Positions 52,201-61,110 of a stretch of 64,000 nucleotides of DNA are shown here, one piece after another. The stretch's first letter is position 1; each line of letters opens with the position of its first letter. The notes below the pieces were generated by a model, which was not told the origin of the DNA, did not search any database, and was given only the letters and a program-made list of their open reading frames with translations. Made by a program: the position numbers and the translations under genes. This DNA is from Lanius collurio (taxonomy: Eukaryota; Chordata; Aves; Passeriformes; Laniidae): positions 14,650,881-14,714,880 of the forward strand of contig JACBWW010000012.1 of assembly GCA_020086605.1 (NCBI GenBank). Direction: 5' to 3'.

Positions 52201-52683
52201 TTGACTTGCCAAAACCTTGTTCAAGCTCTTTCAGCTTTTTAGAATAATCTTCCTTCATTTCCTAAATCCATGAAGAGATATTATTAAAACAAGTATTTGA
52301 AGAACACGAAAGGCTGAAAGGCTGCATCAGATATATAGTCAGGGACTGCTTGTGTGAGGCACAGCCCCAGGCATGGCATCATGGCTACTGATGAATGCAG
52401 ACTGCACATTTTGTTAGAATGTGTTAAATTATGCTATCTAATAAATCATAGTAATTAACCAGTTAACTATGCAGTACTCTTTCTAGCCATGCACTAAACA
52501 GATAAACCAAGTATTTTCTGCCTAGGTGGAATGACAGACACCATCCTCTATAGTATTAAATATACAAAGATAGAAAATTAATTTAAAAATTAAATATACA
52601 AAATGTACTGCTTTTTTGTGGTTCTTGCTGCTGTTTTTGCAGAACATGCTAAATGCAGCCTTTACAATTGATGAAGTCTTCAG
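43216..52683. other. Intergenic region between ABHD5 and ANO10, no gene seen
   Basis: AT-rich with scattered GC-richer patches (47.56-47.8 kb and 49.4-49.9 kb). A stretch at 49365-49674 is bounded by acceptor-like ...tttgttag and donor-like GAAG|GTATGT and is open through most of its length in one frame, but lacks an ATG start. No repeat family or RNA gene recognised. Confidence 0.55.
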
Positions 52684-53076
52684 ATGACAGAGAAAAAAAA
52701 AGGTGTCAAATATAAGTCACTGAATGAAGGCAATCCAATAGAATGTATTGAAAATTCCAGTAATGAGTTACTTCTGAATAGACCAGTGGTCATAGGATAT
52801 AGGATGCTATTCCACAGCAGGTGGATGGTGAAGTCTAGTAAACTACATTCTTTTAGTAATGAAGGGATAGCTAGTACAAACAGAAGGCCATACAGATTAA
52901 TTAGAAGCACTATAACCTCAGTAACCTCATGGGGCTCCATTTGTCTAAACGCAGCAAAATTCCGCTTTTTTGCTCCTGGTACTATCACAATAACGTCAAC
53001 TGGACCCCAGTGGTTAATTGTGAAGTTTTTACATGCATTCATATATTATTTTGACAAATTCAGGGAGGCTCTGTAA
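52684..53076 (+). other. Unresolved open frame, open on both strands
   Basis: A 130-codon ATG frame on the plus strand overlaps almost wholly with a 120-codon ATG frame on the minus strand (52680-53042), in AT-rich DNA where stops should be frequent. The minus reading is rich in hydrophobic stretches (LLINLYGLLFVLAIPSLLKE) and the plus reading is basic. I recognise no family. It may be a decayed pseudogene or element, or chance. No splice or promoter context supports a gene. Confidence 0.2.
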
Positions 53077-53313
53077 GCCAAGATTCTAGCTCACCATTTG
53101 GGATATCCTAAACATTGACATGTTCATCTCAAAAGAAAATCAGAAAGGATGCATTGTTTTCAAGCTTCTGGGATGAAATTTTGAAACATTTCTTTATGTA
53201 TAGTAAAATTACTGACTTTATTCACCTTCCCAAAACATAAAAATCACTTGGCTTGCTGGATCTCCCTCATCATCACCCAGCTGTGCAGGCTACTCTAATA
53301 CTGAGACAATAAA

Positions 53314-53940
53314 CATAGAATCATTTCAGTTAAAAAAGATCATTGAGTCCAACTGTTAACCTGGCAATGCAAAGTCCATCACTAAACCATGTCCCCAAGT
53401 GCCACATCTACATGGCTTTAAAATACCTCCAGGGATGGTGACTCAACCACTCTCGTGGGCAGTCTGTTCCAAGCCTTGATAAATCTTTCGGTGAAGAAAT
53501 ATACCCAATCTACTGTACATACAGTCATACCCAATCTAAACCTCTCCTGGTGCAACTTGAGGCCATTTCCTCTTGTCCTACTGCTACTTGTCTGGAAGAA
53601 AAGGCCAACCTTCACCTGGCTACACGCTCCTTTCAGGTGGTTGCAGAGAGTGATAAGGTCTCCTCTGAGTCTCCTTTTCTCCAGGCTAAACAACCCCTGA
53701 TCCCTCAGCCACTCCTCACAGGAGTTGTGACCTAGTCCTTGCACCAGCTTCCTTGCCATTTTCTGGACTTGCTCCAGCACCTCAATGTCTTCCTTTGAGT
53801 GACAGGCATAGAACTAGACACAGGACTTGAGGTGCAGCCTCAACAGTGCAAAGTCCAGGAGTAGATCACTGCCCTATTCCTGCTAGTCACACTATTTCTG
53901 ATACAAGCTGAGATGCTGTTGGCCTTGATAACTTCAAATT
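53314..53940 (-). mobile_element. CR1 LINE, ORF2 end and 3' UTR
   Basis: About 630 bases in minus orientation. The plus strand shows catagaatcatttcagtt, ccccaagtgccacatctaca, ctccagggatggtgactcaa, ttgcagagagtgataaggtc and tctccttttctccaggcta. The minus-strand reading contains [18 protein letters not shown] and [16 protein letters not shown], the CR1 C-terminal signature. A small internal duplication repeats atacccaatct about 24 bases apart near 53503 and 53527. Confidence 0.93.
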
Positions 53941-56844
53941 TATTTTTCTTCACATATAAATGATGAATAACATCTTACACATGTTTTATCTTTTACTTGC
54001 TCCTCCTGGGTAATAATTTGAGAATAGTTTCTCTCACTTCTTCCAGAAGTGAGGCTGATCCTCCTCTTTTTATGTTGTTTCCATTGTTTTCCATTTTTTT
54101 TTTTTGCCAGGACAGGGCTTTTTGTTCCCTGGTGATCTTATTTGGAAATAGATACCTAAGTTAAAACTAGATGTTTCTAATCAGATGGACACAATGTGAA
54201 ATGGAAGAGATGTGTCTTCCATGTATTTTACAGATTACAATCAATCAGCTTCATTGCTCAATATTTATGAATCAAAACTTCCATACTTTGACACAAGCAA
54301 TACTTGTACTGCCTGAACACACTTACTTGAAAATTTCTGTCAGGATGTAAAAATTCTGCCAAGTGTGACCCAAAAAGTAATTTACCCTCCATTTGCAGGA
54401 AGGTAAAAACAATTTAATAATGCTTATTCCACTCTTGGAAAGATCCTGTATAATCTGACAAAAGATGTCATTGAAAATTGGTAAAATGTCACTGTGTCTT
54501 ACTCTAACAAACACATTAATTGAAATTTAATTACTAATTTTTTAATGTAATTGTTATTAATAACATAATATAATTTCATGTTAGACTTAAACTTTAGGTA
54601 TCTCATCCTCATTTTGCACTCAAACTAATATGTCATTAGCTTTTGAATGAAAAGGATATTTTGCTGTTAGTTACTCCTCACTTTTAGGATAACACTGTGT
54701 TCCAGGATGCCTCAAAACCTAGGTAAAGGTAAATTTTAAGAGAATGATGGTTATTATGTAGGACTTCAGATAAGAGTCAATATTAATCTCATAATGTGAC
54801 TATGTGAAGTATGGTTGTCATACCGTACATACATCTACATGCATTTGAATTAATGAGGATTCCTGTATGGAAAGGTTATTTCCTTATGCCAGCTCTTAAA
54901 TCTTTATATGAGTTTATTTAAATCACTGAAATAGAACAAAGCAAAACAAACCAAAAGTGGGTGGTTTTCTGTGGAGCTGGTAAATTGAATGAACTCAGAG
55001 ATGAACCTGGTGAATGCCAGAGTTGGCTTAAGTGTGGGGCAGAGCCTTAGATCTGGGAATATGGGTACAGGGAGAAGGAAATGGTGGACTGGGAGTGAGA
55101 TCCCACTCTTTTAGTAACAGTGGAATGCTGGATGGGCTCAGCTAGCCATTGAACTATACCCAAAATAGGATCAAAATTTCAACCAGGTATAAAAGCCAGT
55201 TTTACTTCATGGTAGATTAACGGGTTGTTAATTTAGTTGAGTACTGTGGTAGTCATTAGTCCAGGGAGGAAGAGAGTTAACCACAGAATGAAAATAAATC
55301 CTCTGCTCTTGAAATTTTCATGGATTCTTCTTTTCTCTTTTTTTTTTTCCTGCCTTACTACAGCTCATCCATTCTACTGTGTCTGCAGTCTGCATGGTCC
55401 CTGATAGAGACAGACCGTGAAAATGCTATAAGCAGCTAGCAGAATCACAAGACTGGACTACAGTCACTAACAGATACAAGCTTGGGATTTATATTTAGCT
55501 ATAGAGCTAGTGCAGTTTTCAATTTAGGATGGCCATACCTGATTCATCTTTAAATTAGCTAATCCTCTTAAGAGAAAATTTCAAGTCACTACAACACTGT
55601 GATTGGCACAATTTACTTTTTGCCATCATGGTGAGACTGTTTCCACTACGCCAGCAGTGTATGTGTGTGTGGATTACTTTGTAGACACATCCACCATCGA
55701 CTGATGAATCCTATTTTTCTTTTGTGAACATGTCATTATGTGCCAACTGTTATGCATGGCTAGCAAAAAGTGAACTTTCTAGAGAGAAACTGAGAGTGAA
55801 ACAGTAAAGAATTCATTGCATAGCAAGAATGTGACACCTAGTGGTTACACGGCATTGAGGAACTCTGACAGTCCCAGCAAGCAATATTGCCATTAGATGA
55901 CCTTGTCCAGTAGAAAAATTAATTTGATGGCAGAAAAGAGATTGATTTTGAATGAATCTTTGCACAGGCCAGAGTAATTGGATAATGTCAAGTCCCCATT
56001 GAAAACTCATAAATATGGGAGATGTCAGAGATAGTTTTAAAATAATTGTTTGTAAACTACTGGAAGACTGAAGAGGTCAGGCTAAGAAGACCAGAGGCCC
56101 AAAGCCCATGAAGGCATTGTGAATATTCATAAGATGCATCATAACTGGAGATGTCCAACATGCAAAACACAAGAATAAGGTATAAAAACCTCCTTTTGTT
56201 AGACCCACCTCTCTGTTACTGCCCTGCTCCTTCTTCAGGAAGTGAAAGTTTTCATAGTAGGGAATGCTTGGAGGTGAATAACTATATGGGGAGGCCACTG
56301 GAAGCCGGACAAGACTGAAATACAGTTTAAGAAGTCTGACATTCTGCCCAAATAATCTGATACAGATGGTGTCTGTCTTCTACTCTCCACTGCAGTCTGT
56401 AGTACCAAAATTTCAAGTATTCTCATATCCCCATTTTCCAGGGTGACCTAGACCCTCACTGTTTCATTGGCTATAAATACTACAAAAATTAATCACCAAA
56501 AGCTGGTGTTTTACACTCGCTACCAAACACAAATCAAAATGTCATAATAAAATTTACATACAAATATCTCTATTTATTTCAAAATATGCTGAAAAGTGTT
56601 CCCCAAGCCCAGCAGGGGAGCATGCTTTGCTGACCAGATCCTTTGCCTGCCACCACTGCTTTGCAGTCATACTGCTCTCTTCCCAGCTACAAGTAGATTC
56701 TTGGAAATATATTGTCTACTAAAGTGTTGGTATCAAAATGCAAAAATGTCCTCATTTCCTGTGCAAAACAAAATTTGGAAAAATAACTGACCCAGCTGAA
56801 GTGCAGGGTTTTTATAACTCAAACTCCAGGAGGAGGTTTGGGCT
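53941..56844. other. Intergenic region upstream of ANO10, no gene seen
   Basis: AT-rich sequence between two CR1 copies. It has only short open frames and a short TG run near 55663. No gene or RNA recognised. Confidence 0.6.
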
Positions 56845-57500
56845 GTGTTTAGAGAAGGATGTGAGCCAGCAGTATGCCCAAGTGGCCAAGAAGGCCAATG
56901 GCTTCCTGACCTGTATCAGGAATAGCGTGGCCAGCAGGACTCAGAAAGTGATTGTCCCCCTGTGTTCAGCACTGGGAGGTCACACCTCGAGTGCTCTGTC
57001 CAATTCTGGACCCCTCAATTCAGGAAGGACATTGAGGTGCTGGAGTGCATCCACAGAAGGGCAGCAGAGCTGGTGAGGGATCTGGAGCACAAGTCCTATG
57101 AAGAGCAGCTCGGAGAGCTGGAGCTATTTAGCCTGCAGAAAAGGAGGCTCAAAGGAGACCTTACTGCTTTCTGCAACCACCTGAAAGGAGGGTATAGCCA
57201 CGTGAGGGTTGTTTTCTTGACCCAGGCAACCACTGCAGGAAAAGAGGACATAGTCTCAAGCTGCACCAGGGGAAGTTTAGGTTGGACATCAGGAGTAATT
57301 TCTTCACAGAAAGAATGAATAAATATTGGAATGGGCTGCCCAAGGAGGTGGTGGGGTCACCGTCCCTGGAGGGGTTTAAGGAAAGACTGGATTTGGCACT
57401 CAGGGCCAGGGTCTGGTTGACACGGTGGTGGTTCAGTCGTAGGTTGGACTCGGTGAATTTAGAAGTCTTTCCCAACCTAATTGATTCTGTGATTCTGTGA
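56845..57500 (+). mobile_element. CR1 LINE abutting the ANO10 CpG island
   Basis: It runs from gtttagagaaggatgtgagc through gaggtgctggagtgcatcc, ctgcagaaaaggaggctcaa, ggtttaaggaaagactgg and ggttggactcggtg to the tail gattctgtgattctgtga. The 118-codon frame at 56962-57318 keeps the CR1 signature LELFSLQKRRLKGDLTAF. It is a relatively well preserved 5'-truncated copy whose tail stops about 90 bases before the GC-rich promoter. Confidence 0.95.
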
Positions 57501-57589
57501 CAGGAGGCAGCACAGGGAGCAAAAGGCGGAAATAAACAAGAGGATGAAACGAGAGCCAGTGGTCTATACGAGCGTCGCCAAAACACTGG

Positions 57590-58260
57590 CACCGGAGCAC
57601 TTTGAAGGCCCGCACAGCGGCCGCCCCGGGCAGGCCCACGGCGAGGGGCGTGGCCAGCGGCAGCGGCGGGCGGTGTCACGCTGGGCCGGCCCGGCGCCCG
57701 TCCTGGCAGCGCCCGCTGCCTGCGGCCGCCGCCCGCCTGCGCCCCGCCCTGCCCTGCGGATGTGGAGCCGGCACCGGCGGTGAGTGGGGAGTGGGCAGCC
57801 GGCCCTCAGCGGGAAGGGGCTCTCGCTGCCTGCGCCACCGAGGGGGGAGGAGCCTCCGCCCTTCCCGCCCACGCCGCCGCGGCGCGGAGTCAGTGTCGAG
57901 CTTGGGCAGCCCTGACATCGCCGGCGCTTCTCCCGCCGCCCCGGCGGTGCTCGGGGTGGTGCGCGCGTCGGGCGGCCGCTGTGGGCTGCGGGGGAAAGCG
58001 GCGCAGGGCGCCGGCCTCCGGGGAGCGCGGCCGGGCCCGGCCGGGGCGGGGAGTGAGTCACCGGCCGTGCAGGCGCGGGGCTGGCCGGGCTGCTCTCCTC
58101 CCTGGCATTTAGGCTCCTAAAAAAGGAGAGCGAGGCGCAGCCTGGCAGCGGGAAGGAGCCGTGATGGGCCGCCTTAGAGCGGGCACGGCCCGGACGTGGC
58201 GGCTCCCGGGGCCGCCGAGCGGGTGGAGGCTGGGCAGTGAACCTGGCTCTGACCCGCTCT
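57590..58260. promoter_or_regulatory. ANO10: CpG island, ANO10 promoter
   Basis: Abrupt GC- and CpG-rich block upstream of the first ANO10 coding exon and in the expected orientation. A consensus donor GTGAGT at 57780-57785 marks a likely end of exon 1, with a second candidate at 58053-58058. The latter overlaps an AP-1 consensus TGAGTCA (58054-58060). Long open frames on both strands here are stop-poor GC sequence, not genes. The transcription start cannot be placed from sequence alone. Confidence 0.8.
57600..57779 (+). other. ANO10: Probable ANO10 exon 1 (5' untranslated), start not fixed
   Basis: Inferred from the CpG island and the donor ...CACCGGCG|GTGAGT at 57780. The acceptor of exon 2 follows at 60936/60937. 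An ATG at 57760 in this exon would open an upstream frame that runs through the junction and overlaps the main start (see findings). The 5' boundary is a guess. Confidence 0.4.
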
Positions 58261-58317
58261 GTGCTGACACGCCCTGGAAAAGGGCTGCAGCTCCCTCTGC
58301 CCTGAGCTGGCAAGGTG

Positions 58318-58376
58318 GTCCTTGATTATCGGTTGGACTCGGTGGTCTCCGAGGTCTTTTCCAACGTAATTAATTG
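58318..58376 (+). mobile_element. CR1 LINE, short 3' fragment
   Basis: cggttggactcggtggtctc followed by gaggtcttttccaacgtaat is the CR1 3' UTR end. It shares ggttggactcggtg with the copy ending at 57500 and is probably the same subfamily. Confidence 0.8.
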
Positions 58377-58671
58377 TGATCTCCACCCAGCTACTCCGTG
58401 AGAGAGGGACCTCTAGAACTTTGAGGGCCTTTTGGGCCTGTTTCTCGTGCTTTTGTGTCTGTCCCAAGTTACACAGTGTGCAGGTATGAAAGAAGAGGCC
58501 AGATTACTTCCGACAGGGTCTGTGCTGGGCGTTGGACAACCTGTTTGGAAATCACAGACACGGTTTGGAAGAGTGCTTCAGCTCTCTTGTAGTTTTCAGT
58601 AGTAATAAGCCTGAAAGTAACAGTCTTTCTGAAAGCCTGAAAATAACAAATCAAACGGAATTTTGAGAGTA

Positions 58672-58903
58672 GTTTTTGGTTAGATATTGGGAAGAAATTA
58701 ACTTACTGAGAGGGTGGTGAGGCACTGGAACAGGTTGTGGATGCCACATCCGTGGCAGTGTTCAAGGCCCTGTTGCATGGGGCTATGTGCAAACTGGGTT
58801 AGTGGAAGGTGTTCCTGTCCATGGCAGGGGAATTGGAACTAGGTGATCTTAAAAGTACCTTCAGCCCAAACCATTCTATGATTCTGTGATGATTCTGTGA
58901 TTC
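58672..58903 (+). mobile_element. CR1 LINE, 3'-end fragment
   Basis: ttggttagatattgggaaga, cactggaacaggttgtggat, gttcctgtccatggcagggg and the tail ttctatgattctgtgatg identify a 5'-truncated CR1 3' end of about 230 bases in ANO10 intron 1. Confidence 0.92.
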
Positions 58904-59928
58904 TTGCACAGTCACCATGCCAAGTACAATGATTCGGAATAAATGATAGGAGCCAAGTTCACTGAGTAGCACACTGTTTGTAAAAAGGCTATTTTCAAGA
59001 GATAACTGTTCTGCAAAGCAGTATTGTTAACCAGTAAGCAATATGTAATAATTATCTAGTGCTTTTCATTCTTTAAATTCTTTAGAAATGGTACTGTACA
59101 CAACGTGCCAGGCATTATTTTAGCAAACCCCTGCAGACGCCTGATTATGGATACTGATGCATTGAGGTGCAGTGACTTGTCAGGACAGTGTAGTTAGTCA
59201 CTGACAATGTCAGTTACAGTGCCTCATCCTTAATTATGTTTTCCTCTGGTTCATTCTGTTTGTGCAGATATGCATCTAAAATGTTTTTAAATACTTTATT
59301 AATCTCATACATTTCTTTTAAAGACAATGGATACTTGGGTTCCAAGCTGTAAATCTGAATGTTGCAGAATTGTGTGCCTGTGAAAAGACAAGTGAAACTA
59401 ACTGAAAACCCCATTGAAATTTGGCTTGAAGGCTTTTTTCTGACAGTCAAAAGTGGATGGACTTGTTTATTATGATAACCATATGTTTACACTATCACTT
59501 TATTTTGTAGGATAATTTATATGAAATACTGGAGACTGATTTGTCTGTGAATCACAGAAGTATAACTGTCATAAAAGTTGAACTGCATCCTTACAGCTAC
59601 TTCCTTAGGAATTCAGTATTTTCAGTGTTTTAAAGGAGAGGGGAAGCTGCTTAAAGGCAGTGGGTAAACTTCCTTCTTCACTCAAGTTAATAGCAAAAAA
59701 AATCCCCGAACCAAAATCACCAAACCTTTCCCTCACTTTTAAATTTAGTAAATTAAATCTGTGATGGTTTTATGTTTGGGTTTTTTACTTTTTTTTTTTT
59801 TTTAAATGGAGTAGGTTAGTTACCAGACTTACTGTTTTATATCAACATCTCATGCTTTATGAAGCATGATGCAATGATCTCTATAGAATAATTTATGTAA
59901 AATTTGTTAAAAAGACAGAAGTGCCTGG

Positions 59929-60278
59929 AGTTTTTCAGCCTGAAGAAAAGAAGGCTCAGAGGAGACCTCACTCCTCTCTACAACTACCTGAAAGGAGGTT
60001 GTTGCAGTGGGAGTCTGCCAAGTAACAAGTGATAAGAGAAAATGGCTTCAAGTTGTGCCATTAAAATATTGTGAAAAATTTCATTATGGGAAGGGCTGTC
60101 AAGCATTGAAACAGACTGTCCAGGAAAATGGTTGAGTCACCATCCTTGGAGGTATTTAAAAGCTCTGTAGATATGACTCTTGGAGCTATTGTTTTGTGGT
60201 GGACTTGTACGTGCTGTGTTAATGGTTGGACTCACTCCTGAAGGCCTTTTCCAATCTAAATGGGTCTGTGAGTCTATA
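59929..60278 (+). mobile_element. CR1 LINE, 3'-end fragment
   Basis: Runs from cctggagtttttcagcctga, gaaggctcagaggagacc and acaactacctgaaaggaggt to ttccaatctaaatgggtctg. It is the same subfamily type as the older element at 19848-20278 (both contain ccatccttggaggtattta) and is moderately diverged. Confidence 0.92.
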
Positions 60279-60950
60279 AAGGCCTGCTTAGATGATTTGG
60301 ATTATTTACACATGAAGCCATGCTCAGTGCTTTGCAGCTGGACTTTGTCACAGAACACCTGGTTTATAGGTTCCAAAAAGTCATTTAAATGCTTTGAGTT
60401 TAATTTGCCTATCAATATTATTAGGTGTCTTACCTACCCAAGATGGTATAAGTTTCCTTGGTATGGTTAAAGCTTCAAAGATTAACTATGAAGTTTCTTC
60501 CTTGTAATGTGTTTGCATACTCATACCATGGGAAGCTTATTGATTTTTAAATACCTGTTTGACTACATGTCTGTTAATGTTTTAATTTGCTGACAAATAC
60601 ACTGAAGGAAGCTGCAAGCTGTTGTTTTTGAAGATAGTTTTGCCTTATTGTTTTGTTTGAATTTATTTATTTGCTTTTCTCTCATTACTGCTTTGCTGTA
60701 CATAGCAACAACTTCTTTCTTACCTAGAGGATAGGACACAAATGCCATGGGAGATCAGTAGCATCTTGATGACTGCAGAAGTTACTCAGCTTGGTTGTAG
60801 TAAGTGCATAAAAGTGCACACCTATGCCTTTGCTAAGCACAGACTTGTGTAACTCACTACAGTAAAGTTTTGTGGTTTTTAGATTAGTACCAAATATTTT
60901 TTAGCATTTGTGTTTTGTTTTGATTTTTTTATTTAGCAAGTTCTCAAGAG

Positions 60951-61110
60951 ATGGCGGAAAAAACAAAAGAGATGGTGGAAAGCTGGTCTTTCTTGGATAC
61001 TGTTGAATGTAACTTCAGGCCTCTGGTAGTAATCGAACTTGCAAAAGGCACCAAAGAAGAAACCATAGAATGGTTCACTAAACGAATTGTGGACAAAAAG
61101 GCAAATGGAG
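60951..61110 (+). CDS. ANO10: ANO10 first coding exon
   Basis: 160 coding nt, residues 1-53 plus one base of Gly54. The exon itself starts at 60937 after acceptor TTTTTTATTTAG; the donor is GTGAGT at 61111. It encodes [12 protein letters not shown] and then the conserved [19 protein letters not shown]. Confidence 0.93.

Larger units (their letters stand above)
57780..60936 (+). other. ANO10: ANO10 intron 1
   Basis: 3157 bases if the first donor is used. The 5' part is CpG island, followed by three CR1 fragments (58318, 58672, 59929) and a T15 run at 59789-59803. No other gene recognised. Confidence 0.55.

Noticed and set aside
53418..53780. 120-codon frame resembling a protein with [13 protein letters not shown]
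   Set aside because: This is the CR1 reverse-transcriptase C-terminus in a dead LINE copy, not a host gene. The similar frames at 56962-57318 and 15705-15962 are treated the same way.
57544..58313. Long open frames on both strands of the ANO10 CpG island (up to 249 codons)
   Set aside because: Same reason: stop-poor GC sequence, biased composition and mutual overlap.
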